The translations under genes and the position numbers were made by a program. This document shows positions 16,372 to 24,277 of a stretch of DNA of 64,000 nt, piece after piece. This DNA comes from DASUAS01 sp963819475 (GTDB lineage Bacteria; Actinomycetota; Acidimicrobiia; IMCC26256; DASPTH01): contig CAWFWE010000002.1 of NCBI GenBank assembly GCA_963819475.1, positions 124,001 through 188,000 on the forward strand, in the 5' to 3' direction. Each line of letters starts with the position of its first letter. The first letter of the stretch is position 1. The notes under the pieces were generated by a model, which made no database searches, had not been told where the DNA came from, and was given only the letters and a program-made list of their open reading frames with translations.

Positions 16372-16399
16372 CCCGTTTCACTCCTCCCAACGGAACCAG
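16372..16399. repeat. right copy of 28-bp bracketing direct repeat
   Basis: Matches 13592-13619 with one difference. It contains the final codons and TGA of the minus-strand ABC permease gene, the position expected for an attachment site at the 3' end of a gene. No integrase gene is found between the copies. Confidence 0.7.
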
Positions 16400-17109
16400 T
16401 GGGAGGCGGCGAGAGGTGCTGCGATCGCCCACACCAGGAGCACGATCAGCTCGCCGGTGGGGAACGAGCGACCCGGGGTGAGCGCCGCCCGCACCGTCTC
16501 GGACAGCGCGGCCGCTGGGAGCGCCTTGGCGAACGTCTCCAGCGCGTCGGGGAGCTTGGCCAGCGGGTAGGCCATGCCGCCGAGGAACAGCAGCACGAGG
16601 AAGAGGCCGTTGGCCACCGCGAGGTTGGCCTCGGCCCGCAGCGTGCCCGCGAGCAGCATGCCGATGCCGGCGAACGCCACCGTCCCGACCAGGAGCAGGA
16701 GCACGGCGGCGGGCAGGCCGCCGGTGGGATCCCAGCCCAGCGCGATGCCGGTGAGGACGATCACGACGGCCTGGAGCAGCTCCAGGCCGAGCACGTTGAG
16801 GGTCTTGGCGGTGAGGAGCCCGGCGCGCGAGAGGGGCGTCGAGCCCAGGCGCTTGAGCACGCCGTAGCGGCGCTCGTACCCGGTGGCGATCCCGAGGCTC
16901 ACCATCGCGCTCGACATGACGGCCAGGGCCAGCACGCCCGGCACCAGGAAGTCGACCGGGTCCTTGTACGACGTGTTCACCGCGTCGACCGACGAGAAGA
17001 ACACGAGGATGCCGAGCGGGATCACCAGCGTCACCAGGAGGCTCTCGCCCCGCCGGATCGTGAGCAGCGCTTCGATGCGGGCCTGCGCGGTGACCGCCTT
17101 CGCCTTCAT
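16378..17109 (-). CDS. ABC-2-type transporter permease
   Basis: Membrane subunit of 243 residues with about six hydrophobic segments, including LVTLVIPLGILVFFSSV near the N-terminus and LVPGVLALAVMSSAMVSLG. The ERRYGVLKRLGSTPLSRAGLL loop is typical of ABC-2 (DrrB-like) exporters. It pairs with the ATPase gene upstream. Its ATG is the fourth of four ATGs spaced exactly 14 bases apart, the first three opening mini-ORFs in another frame. Its 3' end coincides with the right copy of the 28-bp repeat. Cargo unknown. Confidence 0.88.
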   Translation of the reverse strand: MKAKAVTAQARIEALLTIRRGESLLVTLVIPLGILVFFSSVDAVNTSYKDPVDFLVPGVLALAVMSSAMVSLGIATGYERRYGVLKRLGSTPLSRAGLLTAKTLNVLGLELLQAVVIVLTGIALGWDPTGGLPAAVLLLLVGTVAFAGIGMLLAGTLRAEANLAVANGLFLVLLFLGGMAYPLAKLPDALETFAKALPAAALSETVRAALTPGRSFPTGELIVLLVWAIAAPLAASHWFRWEE

Positions 17110-17151
17110 CTGGCGGCCTTCATCTGGTGTTCTTCATCTGGTGGTCTTCAT
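17106..17151 (-). repeat. three tandem 14-bp units forming overlapping mini-ORFs before the permease
   Basis: On the minus strand, three tandem 14-base units each begin ATGAAG and end CACCAG or CGCCAG. Each ATG (17151, 17137, 17123) opens a five-codon ORF (MKTTR, MKNTR, MKAAR) whose TGA overlaps the next ATG as ATGA; the third overlaps the permease ATG at 17109. The arrangement is directly visible; a role in re-initiation is inference. Confidence 0.75.
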
Positions 17152-17161
17152 CGACGCGCCC

Positions 17162-18091
17162 TCACGAGTGTCCTTCGCCGGTGAGGCGGAGGAACACGTC
17201 CTCGAGACTGCGGCGCCCGGCCCGCAGCTCGCTCACCAGGGCGCCCTGCTCGCACAGCCACGCGGTGAGCTCGGCGAGGAGCACCGGCGACGCCGCGGTG
17301 TCGACCAGGTAGTCGCCCGGGCGCAGCTCGCGCACGGTGCCGGGTCGGAGGCCGAGCCGCCGTGCCAGTTGGTCGACCGCGAGGCCGGTGACGGTCGAGA
17401 ACGTCATCTCGTCGGCGGCGGCGCGTGTCGTGAGCTCGGCGGGCGAGTCGCACGCCACCAGGCGACCGTGGTCGATGATGCCGACGCGGTCGCACAGGTG
17501 CTCGGCCTCGTCCATCGCGTGCGTGGTCAACACGACGGTCGCGCCGCGGTCGCGCAGCTCGCGGATCATCGTCCACGTCGTGGCACGCGCGTGCGGGTCC
17601 ATGCCCGCGGTCGGCTCGTCGAGGAACACGAGCGCGGGCTTGCCCACCAGCGCCAACGCCAGCGACAGGCGTTGCTGCTGCCCGCCCGACATGCGCCGCA
17701 CCAGTGTGTGGCGGGAGTCGTCGAGGCCGACCACGCGCAGCAGGCGTTCGGGGTCGTCGGGGTCGTCGTAGTACGAGGCGAAGAGCTGCAGCGCCTCGAG
17801 GGGGCGCACGCCCGGGTAGAGGCCGCCTTCCTGGAGCATCACGCCGATGCGCGGGCGCAACTGGTCGCCCTCGCGCCACGGGTCGACGCCGAGCACGCGG
17901 ACCTCGCCGCCGTCGGCGCGCCGGTAGCCCTCGAGGATCTCGACGGTGGTGGTCTTGCCGGCGCCGTTCGGCCCGAGCAGGCCGAAGACCTCGCCGACCG
18001 CGATCGAGAGCGTGATCCCGTCGACCGCCGGCGTGGGGCCGTAGCGCTTCTCGAGCGCGGCGACCTCGATCGCATGCGCAGGAGAGTTCAC
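17162..18091 (-). CDS. ABC transporter ATP-binding protein (exporter type)
   Basis: ATPase of 309 residues with Walker A GPNGAGKTTT near residue 40, Q-loop MLQEGG, signature MSGGQQQR, Walker B ALVFLDEPTAGMD and H-loop TTHAMDEAEH. The extended C-terminal domain is typical of DrrA/NatA-like exporters. A GTG start is used; TAGGCT (18101-18106, minus strand) lies 9 bases upstream. It drives the permease encoded 10 bases further on, after a ladder of mini-ORFs. Confidence 0.92.
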   Translation of the reverse strand: MNSPAHAIEVAALEKRYGPTPAVDGITLSIAVGEVFGLLGPNGAGKTTTVEILEGYRRADGGEVRVLGVDPWREGDQLRPRIGVMLQEGGLYPGVRPLEALQLFASYYDDPDDPERLLRVVGLDDSRHTLVRRMSGGQQQRLSLALALVGKPALVFLDEPTAGMDPHARATTWTMIRELRDRGATVVLTTHAMDEAEHLCDRVGIIDHGRLVACDSPAELTTRAAADEMTFSTVTGLAVDQLARRLGLRPGTVRELRPGDYLVDTAASPVLLAELTAWLCEQGALVSELRAGRRSLEDVFLRLTGEGHS

Positions 18092-18162
18092 CGTTGCGGG
18101 AGCCTAGCGACACCGACGCGAACGGGCGGAGTCGACGGCGCGGCGTCGGTAGCATCCGCCCG

Positions 18163-18558
18163 ATGGCCGAGTTCCTCTCGGCGGCCTGGATCGCCGAGCT
18201 CGACGCCGCCACGCGTGCGGCCGCCGATCTGGTGGACGACGCCCCGCTCGTGGTCGAGCAGGTGGTCGACGACGGCGCCGGCGTCACCGTCCGCTACCAG
18301 GTGCGGATCGGTCCCGCCGGTGCCTCGGTGTCCGGAGACACCGGCGTGCCTGCCGACGTGGTGCTGGTCACCGACCGCGCGACCGCCTGGGCCATGCACG
18401 CGGGGAAGCTGCGGGCCCAGGACGCGTTCGCGCGAGGCGCGCTGAAGGTGCGCGGTCGACCCGAGCTGCTCGCCGGTCGCGCCGACCTCTTCGCCCGGCT
18501 CGACCGCGCCTTCGCCCCGGTGCGGGCCGGGACCACCCTGCCGAACGACGCCCGGTAG
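18163..18558 (+). CDS. SCP2 sterol-transfer-like domain protein
   Basis: Protein of 131 residues. The pattern fits the SCP2 lipid-binding fold: YQVRIGPAGASVSG, VVLVTDRATAWAMHAGKLRAQDAFARGALKVRG, then LARLDRAF-like end. These proteins bind acyl or sterol lipids, often near lipid-metabolism genes. TAGCAT (18150-18155) seven bases before the ATG supports a leaderless start. The following gene's own -10 box overlaps its end. Confidence 0.75.
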   Translation: MAEFLSAAWIAELDAATRAAADLVDDAPLVVEQVVDDGAGVTVRYQVRIGPAGASVSGDTGVPADVVLVTDRATAWAMHAGKLRAQDAFARGALKVRGRPELLAGRADLFARLDRAFAPVRAGTTLPNDAR

Positions 18559-18568
18559 GTTGGGCGCG

Positions 18569-19354
18569 GTGCAGCCGTTCGAACGCCTCCGCGCCATCGC
18601 CCGCCACGGCGGTGACGACCGGCTCCTGGTCGCCGAGGCTGCCGACTGCCTGGGCGAGTTCGACGACGATCCCGCGGCGCTGGTCGTCACCTGCCGGCGC
18701 CTGCTCCACCACCACCCCGAGCGCACCGCGCTCTGGTGGCTGTGCGCGCGCGTGCTGGCGGCGCCCGATCCGTCGGACGCGGCGTGGGACGCCGAGGCGA
18801 TGATGCGCGACGACCACACCCCCGACCGCCTCGCCGCGCTCCTCCCCTTCCCCGCCGACCACCCGGTCGCGGTGCTCGGCTGGCCGGAGCTGACCGGCGC
18901 CGCGCTGGAGCTCCGTCCCGACCTCGAGGCGCTGGCCGTGCGCACCAACCACGGTGACGACCGGTGGCGCAGCCGGCTGGCCCGCAGCGACGCCAGCGCC
19001 CGTCCCGTCGACCTGGTCGAGGCGAGCGTCCTGGAGCCGTCGCACCTGCTGGTCGAGGTGGTGGGGGCGAGCCCCGCACAGGTGGTGGTGCCCGACGGCA
19101 CGGGCGTCACCCTCGCCGACCTCTCCCGGCCCGGGATGGTCGTCTGGTTGGTGGCCGGGGTGGGCCGGGTGCTGCCGGCGCGCCTGTTCGAGGCCATGCT
19201 CCGCGGCCTGGGCGATCCCGAGGACCGCGACCTCGAGCTGCTCGACGTGCAGGTCGCCGATCGCATCGCCGGACCGACCGGGCTGGTGCGCCCCGAGCAC
19301 CTCGACCGGCGGGTCGATGCCCCCGTCGCCCCGGAGCTCCTGCGTTTCAGCTGA
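18569..19354 (+). CDS. conserved hypothetical protein
   Basis: Protein of 261 residues, not confidently recognised. The N-terminal third is helical (LVAEAADCLGEFDDDPAALVV, TALWWLCARVLAA); the remainder alternates strands and helices (PVAVLGWPELTGAALEL, HLLVEVVGASPAQVVVPDG, GMVVWLVAGVGRVLPARLF), suggesting a Rossmann-like domain. GTG at 18569 is chosen because TAGGTT (18556-18561) is 7 bases upstream; a TTG at 18560 falls on that box. Its stop is three bases from the convergent fxsA stop. Confidence 0.7.
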   Translation: MQPFERLRAIARHGGDDRLLVAEAADCLGEFDDDPAALVVTCRRLLHHHPERTALWWLCARVLAAPDPSDAAWDAEAMMRDDHTPDRLAALLPFPADHPVAVLGWPELTGAALELRPDLEALAVRTNHGDDRWRSRLARSDASARPVDLVEASVLEPSHLLVEVVGASPAQVVVPDGTGVTLADLSRPGMVVWLVAGVGRVLPARLFEAMLRGLGDPEDRDLELLDVQVADRIAGPTGLVRPEHLDRRVDAPVAPELLRFS

Positions 19355-19357
19355 CGG

Positions 19358-19810
19358 TCAGGGCATCAGCTCGGGCGGGTCGTGCCGCGGTGGGCGCGAT
19401 GCCTCGTCGACGTCGAGGTATCCCGGCGGACGCGAGCGCTGCACCCGCCACCGCGTTCTGCGGGCGAACCGGCGCCCGAGCCCGCGGCGCACCACGGCGC
19501 GCACGGGCGGGAGCAGGAGCAGCAGCCCGAACACGTCGGTGACGAAGCCGGGCACGAGCAGCAGGAAGCCCGCCAGGCCGAGCAGGCCACCATCGGTCAT
19601 GGGACCGGTGGGGACGCGGCCGTCGTCGAGCTCGGCCCGCATCCGGGCGACGGTGCCGACACCCTGACGCTTCACCAGCCACGCCCCGGCCAGCGAGATC
19701 ACCAGCATCAGCAGCAGCGTGTCGAGCACGCCGATCCACTGCACGACCTGCAGGAACACCGCGATCTCCACGACCGGCCAGAGGACCAGGAGGAGGAGGA
19801 CGACGAACAC
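19358..19810 (-). CDS. fxsA: FxsA-family membrane protein
   Basis: Membrane protein of 150 residues. It starts with VVLLLLVLWPVVEIAVFLQV, continues LLLMLVISLAGAWLVKRQG and has GLLGLAGFLLLVPGFVTDVFGLLLLLPPVR, the FxsA core. In E. coli FxsA counteracts phage-exclusion protein PifA; the general role is unknown. The tail is basic then acidic and cytoplasmic. TAGCCT with a 6-base gap precedes the GTG (19817-19822, minus strand). Confidence 0.88.
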   Translation of the reverse strand: MFVVLLLLVLWPVVEIAVFLQVVQWIGVLDTLLLMLVISLAGAWLVKRQGVGTVARMRAELDDGRVPTGPMTDGGLLGLAGFLLLVPGFVTDVFGLLLLLPPVRAVVRRGLGRRFARRTRWRVQRSRPPGYLDVDEASRPPRHDPPELMP

Positions 19811-19854
19811 GCCTCCAGGCTATGAGCCCGAGACGGTCGAACGAAGCCGTGACG

Positions 19855-21021
19855 TCAGGCCTCGAGCGCGAGCGGCAGCACGCCGTCGGGCTCCGGGACC
19901 TGGTCGCGCCGGACGGCGTCGATCTTCTCCAGCTCCCGCTCGACGCCGCGGCGCCGGGTGCCCTCCAACTCGTCGAACGCGTTCGACGCGGTCTTGAGGT
20001 TCCGGCCCACCTTGTCCATCTGGTCGACGAAGCGGTCCCACTGCTTCTCGAAGCCCTGGAGCAGCTCGAGGATCTCGTGCGAGGTGCGGCTCAGCTGGAA
20101 GTTGTCGACCGCCTGCCGGACGACGGCCAGGACCGCGAACAGCGTGAGCGGCGAGCAGAACACGACCTTGTCGCGCAGCGCGTCGTCGAGGATCGAGCGG
20201 TCCTGCTCCTGGATGAACGCGTACACCTGCTCGTTCGGGATGAAGAGCAGCACGCAGTCGACGGTGCCGCCGGCCGGGTCGACGTAGGCGCGACGCGTCA
20301 CCTCCTTGAGCCGCAGGCGCACGTCTTTGAGGAACTCCTTGCGGTACCGGTCGCGCTCGGCGTCGGTCGACGCGTCGAGATGGCGCAGGTAGTTGTTGAG
20401 GGGGAACTTCACGTCCATGTGCAGCGACAGGCCCTGCGGCAGGAGGAACGTGTAGTCGGGGATGCCGCCGGAGCCGGGCATGGGCTGGTGACGCCGGTAG
20501 TTGACGCCGTCGACGAAGCCGGCGAGGCGGAGGACGTCCTCCGCCATGCGCTCGCCCCACTGCCCGCGTGCGGTCGTGCTCGACAGCGCCTCGCGCAGCG
20601 ACTGGGTCGTCTCGGCGAGCACCTGGGTCTGGCGCCCCGCCTCGCGCAGCTGCCCGCTCAACGCGCCCACGTGCTCGCGTCGCTCGCGCTCCACCTCGCG
20701 CAGCACGCCGGTGAGGCGGGCCAGCTCGGTCCGCACGTCGGCCACCTGCAGGTCGATGCGCTCACGGGTCCCGGCGAGCTCCTGCGCACCGAGACGGCGC
20801 TGCCCGTCGAGCATCTCCTGGTTCATGCGTACGAGCCGGTCGACCGCGCCGGCGAGCACCGCCTGGTCGGCCGACGACCGCGCCGCGACCGCCTCGCGCA
20901 CCACCGACTCGATCGGCACCGCAGGCGCCGCCGGCCGCCGGCGGGCGCGGGCCAGCGCGACCGCGAGCACGACCACTCCGGCGAGGGCCGCGGTGGCCAG
21001 GACGGCGAGCAGCACTTCCAT
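19855..21021 (-). CDS. rmuC: DNA recombination protein RmuC
   Basis: Protein of 388 residues with an N-terminal membrane anchor (LLAVLATAALAGVVVLAVALA), a coiled-coil region (about residues 60-140) and the RmuC nuclease-like core: QWGERMAEDVLRLAGFVDGVNY, DYTFLLPQGLSLHMDVKFPLNNYLR, VLLFIPNEQVYAFI, and SPLTLFAVLAVVRQAVD. RmuC limits inversions at short inverted repeats. ATG at 21021 is preferred because TACCGT (21029-21034, minus strand) is 7 bases upstream; a GTG at 21030 overlaps that box. Confidence 0.92.
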   Translation of the reverse strand: MEVLLAVLATAALAGVVVLAVALARARRRPAAPAVPIESVVREAVAARSSADQAVLAGAVDRLVRMNQEMLDGQRRLGAQELAGTRERIDLQVADVRTELARLTGVLREVERERREHVGALSGQLREAGRQTQVLAETTQSLREALSSTTARGQWGERMAEDVLRLAGFVDGVNYRRHQPMPGSGGIPDYTFLLPQGLSLHMDVKFPLNNYLRHLDASTDAERDRYRKEFLKDVRLRLKEVTRRAYVDPAGGTVDCVLLFIPNEQVYAFIQEQDRSILDDALRDKVVFCSPLTLFAVLAVVRQAVDNFQLSRTSHEILELLQGFEKQWDRFVDQMDKVGRNLKTASNAFDELEGTRRRGVERELEKIDAVRRDQVPEPDGVLPLALEA

Positions 21022-21051
21022 GGCGGCCACGGTACGGCGGGGGTGTGACAG

Positions 21052-21891
21052 TCATGCGGATGGCGCCGACGCCAGGTGGTCCAGGAGCAGGGCGTCGAGG
21101 GCGTCCGCCGCCTCCTCCGGGATCCAGTGGCTCACGTCCTCGAGCACCTCGAAGCGGTACGGGCCCGACACCTCCGCCGCGGTGCCCTCGGCCGCCTCGC
21201 GTCCGAGCGCGACGTCACCCGTCGACCAGACGTAGAGCGTCGGTGTGGTGATGGGACCGTCGGGGGCCCGGAACTCGTTGGCGCGGTACCACGCCAAGCC
21301 ACCGGTGAGCGCGGCGCCGCCGTCGGCGGTGAACACCCGCAGGTACTCGGCGGCGGCGTCCGGCGCGTGCTCGGCGTAGGCGGCGCGCAGGAGGGCGGCG
21401 TCGTCGGCGAGGAACGTCGCTTCCGCGTCCGGCGTCCGGAACCACTGCATGTAGCTCGAGCGCTCGCGCTGATCGTTGCCGTTCCGCATCGCACCGCGGA
21501 ACGGCACCGGATGCGGCGTGGACACGACGGTCAGCGTGAGGAGCCGGTCCGGATGCAGCGCCGCGGTGTACCAGGCGACGAAGCCACCCCAGTCGTGGCC
21601 GACGAGGTGGAACCGGTCGGCGCCGAGCGCCTCGGCGAAGCCCACGACGTCGGCGACGAGGTGCTCGACGCGGTACTGGTCGAGCTCGGCCGGCCACGCG
21701 TCGCGCGCGTACCCGCGCTGATCGGGGGCGACGGCGCGGTATCCGGCCGCGCCGAGGGTCGCGACCTGGTGGCGCCACTCGAACGACGTCTCCGGGAAAC
21801 CGTGGACGAGCAGCACCAACTCGCCGTCGCGCGGGCCGTCGGCGATCGCGCTGTACCGGTACGGTCCGACGGTGAGCTCGAGCGCCTCCAT
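21052..21891 (-). CDS. alpha/beta hydrolase (epoxide hydrolase-like)
   Basis: Hydrolase of 279 residues. It has the oxyanion region LLVHGFPETSFEWRHQ, the nucleophile elbow VGHDWGGF (Asp nucleophile, as in epoxide hydrolases and dehalogenases) and a C-terminal VSHWIPEEAAD holding the catalytic His. The ATG at 21891 overlaps the stop of the upstream nuclease gene (TGATG), which decides the start. Substrate unknown. Confidence 0.88.
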   Translation of the reverse strand: MEALELTVGPYRYSAIADGPRDGELVLLVHGFPETSFEWRHQVATLGAAGYRAVAPDQRGYARDAWPAELDQYRVEHLVADVVGFAEALGADRFHLVGHDWGGFVAWYTAALHPDRLLTLTVVSTPHPVPFRGAMRNGNDQRERSSYMQWFRTPDAEATFLADDAALLRAAYAEHAPDAAAEYLRVFTADGGAALTGGLAWYRANEFRAPDGPITTPTLYVWSTGDVALGREAAEGTAAEVSGPYRFEVLEDVSHWIPEEAADALDALLLDHLASAPSA

Positions 21892-22787
21892 CAACCGAAC
21901 CGCTTCGTTGCGAGCCGTTTGGCGCGCACGACGAGGTTCTCGGCGCCGAGCCGCTTCGCCCACACATCGAGCTCCGGCGTCGCGCCGCGCCATTCCCAGT
22001 CGTCGACCGCGCCGACGTCGGCGTTGGTGCGGAGGGTGGCGAGATCGAGGAAGAGCTCGGCCGCTTCACGCGCCTCGGCCAGCGTCGCCGCCAGCTTCGC
22101 CGCGCCACGCACGTCGACCTCCCACGCCGTCACGTCGTCGGGGATGGCCGCGAGGTGCTCATAGCGGGCGAGCACGGTCGCGGTCGACTTCGCACCCCAG
22201 CCCGGGAGGCCCGGGAACCCGTCGGCGCTGTCGCCCACGAGCGCGAGGTAGTCGGGGATCGAGCGTGGCCCCACGCCGAAGCGCTCCCGCACCGCGCCTT
22301 CGTCGAGCAGCTTCCCACCCTGACGGCGGTCGAGCTGCACGACCCGCGGGTCCTCCACGCACTGCCCGAGGTCCTTGTCGGGGGTGCAGATCAGCGCCCG
22401 TGTGACACGGTCGTCGTCGCGGGCGAGCCGGGCGGCCGACGCCAGGGCGTCGTCGGCCTCGAGGTCGACCATGGCCCAGACCGTGACACCGAGCGCCCGG
22501 AGGCCGTCCTCCAGCAGCGGGAACTGGGCCAGCAGCTCGGGGTCCATGCCCGCGCTCGTCTTGTACCCGATCCAGAGGTCGTTCCGGAACGACTCGACCA
22601 CGTGATCGGTGGCCACGCCCACGTGCGTCGCCCCCTGCTCGAGCATCCCCATCACCGTCCCGAGGACGCCACGCACCGCGGCTACTTCCATGCCGTCGGG
22701 ATCGAGGTGTGAAGGGACGGCGAAGTGGTGACGAAACAGCTCATATGTCCCGTCCACCAGGTGGACCTCGAACGGTGCGCCGGCCAT
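21891..22787 (-). CDS. 5'-3' exonuclease (PolA N-domain/FEN-like)
   Basis: Protein of 298 residues resembling the 5'-nuclease domain of DNA polymerase I. Metal-binding aspartates appear in HLVDGTYELFRHHF, VDLEADDALASAARLA and CTPDKDLGQCV, and the helix-3-turn-helix region reads GDSADGFPGLPGWGAKSTATVLARY. It probably trims RNA primers or flaps. The ATG at 22787 has GAGG at SD distance; a GTG at 22805 is an alternative. Overlaps the hydrolase gene by one base. Confidence 0.88.
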   Translation of the reverse strand: MAGAPFEVHLVDGTYELFRHHFAVPSHLDPDGMEVAAVRGVLGTVMGMLEQGATHVGVATDHVVESFRNDLWIGYKTSAGMDPELLAQFPLLEDGLRALGVTVWAMVDLEADDALASAARLARDDDRVTRALICTPDKDLGQCVEDPRVVQLDRRQGGKLLDEGAVRERFGVGPRSIPDYLALVGDSADGFPGLPGWGAKSTATVLARYEHLAAIPDDVTAWEVDVRGAAKLAATLAEAREAAELFLDLATLRTNADVGAVDDWEWRGATPELDVWAKRLGAENLVVRAKRLATKRFG

Positions 22788-22865
22788 CACGGGAGCCTCG
22801 CACACCTGAGAACCCGATGAGGCATGATGTCCCTACCGGCCATTAGGCGGACTACCCTCACAGCC

Positions 22866-23774
22866 GTGGACGACGCCCCGATGCTCGCCGAGCTCGAGCC
22901 GACCGCGGTCAAGCTGCTCGAGCGTCATCTGAGCACGGCGAAGGAGTGGTTCCCGCACGAGCTCGTGCCGTGGAGCCGCGGGCGCGACTTCGACGAAGGT
23001 GAACATTGGGATCCTGCAGCGTCAAAATTGTGTGAAGGCGCGCGCAGCGCGTTGTTCCTGAACATCCTCACCGAGGACAACCTCCCGCACTACTACCGCA
23101 ACATCAACGCGCACTTCGGCAACGACGGCGTGTGGGGCGAGTGGAACCGTCGCTGGACGGCCGAAGAGGGCCGGCACACGATCGTCATCCGTGACTACCT
23201 CGCGGTGACCCGCTCGATCGACATGCGCGACCTCGAACGTGCCCGCATGCGTCAGGTGTCGATGGGCATCGTGCCCAACCCCGACACCATCGCCGACGGC
23301 ATCGTCTACGTCGCGCTGCAGGAGCTCGCCACGCGCATCTCGCACCGCAACACGGGCAAGCTGCTCAACGATCCCGAGGGCTTCGCGATCATGAGCCGCG
23401 TCGCGGCCGACGAGAACCTGCACCACCTCTTCTACCGCGACCTCGTCTCCGCCGCGCTCGAGATCGACCCGTCGGGCATGGTCGCGGCGATCGAGCGCCA
23501 GGTGCGGTCGTTCGAGATGCCCGGCGCCGGCATCGAGGACTTCAAGACGCACGCGCGCGTCATCGCCGACGCCGGCGTCTACGACTTCGCCTCGCACCAC
23601 GACCAGATCCTCGTACCGGTCGTCTTCAAGCACTGGCGCATCGAGCAGCTGCAGAACCTCAAGGCGGCGGCCGAGCAGGCACGTGAGCGCCTGGTGAAGC
23701 ACGTCGAGAAGGTCGGCAACGTCGCCAAGCGCATGAAGTCGCGGCTCGCGCCGCGTCCCGCCGCCGTCATCTGA
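22866..23774 (+). CDS. acyl-ACP desaturase (stearoyl-ACP Delta9-type, DesA-like)
   Basis: Soluble diiron desaturase of about 302 residues, similar to mycobacterial DesA proteins. Iron ligands are visible in LTEDNLPHYYRNI, TAEEGRHTIVIRDYL, VALQELATRISHRN and VAADENLHHLFYRD. It introduces a double bond into acyl-ACP. GTG at 22866 is chosen because TACCCT (22853-22858) is 7 bases upstream; an in-frame ATG at 22824 would lie upstream of that promoter. The C-terminal tail is basic (VAKRMKSRLAPRP). Confidence 0.92.
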   Translation: MDDAPMLAELEPTAVKLLERHLSTAKEWFPHELVPWSRGRDFDEGEHWDPAASKLCEGARSALFLNILTEDNLPHYYRNINAHFGNDGVWGEWNRRWTAEEGRHTIVIRDYLAVTRSIDMRDLERARMRQVSMGIVPNPDTIADGIVYVALQELATRISHRNTGKLLNDPEGFAIMSRVAADENLHHLFYRDLVSAALEIDPSGMVAAIERQVRSFEMPGAGIEDFKTHARVIADAGVYDFASHHDQILVPVVFKHWRIEQLQNLKAAAEQARERLVKHVEKVGNVAKRMKSRLAPRPAAVI

Positions 23775-23777
23775 GGC

Positions 23778-24255
23778 TCAGGCGAGGCGATCGCGCTCGC
23801 GGAGCGCGTGGCCCTCGAACTGCAGGAGCCCGCGCTCGACGATCCGGTCGTGCGCCCACGCCATCGCCGGCCGCGCCACGCGGGCGAACGAGCGCAGGAG
23901 TGGGGCCCGGACGTCGAGCTCCCAGGCCAGCCGGGCCTCGGTGCTGTCCGCGGTCGGCCACAGCTCCAGCCGGGCCGGGCCGCCGAGGTCACCGTCGACG
24001 ACGGTCACGAGCCGGCGGTCGGGTTCGGCGTCGACCACCCGGACGTCGCAACGCAGCTGGTACGGCAGGGGCGCCTGGATGACGACGTGTGCGATCGCGC
24101 CGGTGCGCAGCGCCTCACCGCCGCCTTCCAGGTCGAACGCGCGACAGCCAGGGCCACCACGTGCGGTAGAGCTCGGTGCGGGAGAGTGTCGCCCACAGCT
24201 CCTCGGGGCTCACGCCGAAGTGCCACGACCGGTCGAAGCGGAACGGCGACGGCAC
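23778..24255 (-). pseudogene. SRPBCC (polyketide cyclase-like) protein, frameshifted
   Basis: The reading frame from GTG 24255 encodes FRFDRSWHFGVSPEELWATL and continues to WWPWLSR, then hits a stop. One base further along the other frame resumes with FDLEGGGEALRTGAIAHVV and runs to VERGLLQFEGHALRERDRLA, stop at 23778. A single extra base near 24136-24145 explains this; total length is 3n+1. The intact product would be a START-like ligand-binding protein of about 158 residues. Neighbouring genes carry similar indels, so a sequencing error is as likely as true decay. Confidence 0.72.
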
Positions 24256-24277
24256 CGGACCAGCCTCGTCGGCAGGC

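Noticed and set aside
13592..16399. 28-bp repeats as CRISPR or IS ends
   Set aside because: Only two copies, 2.75 kb apart and in direct orientation, with no spacers and no transposase between them.
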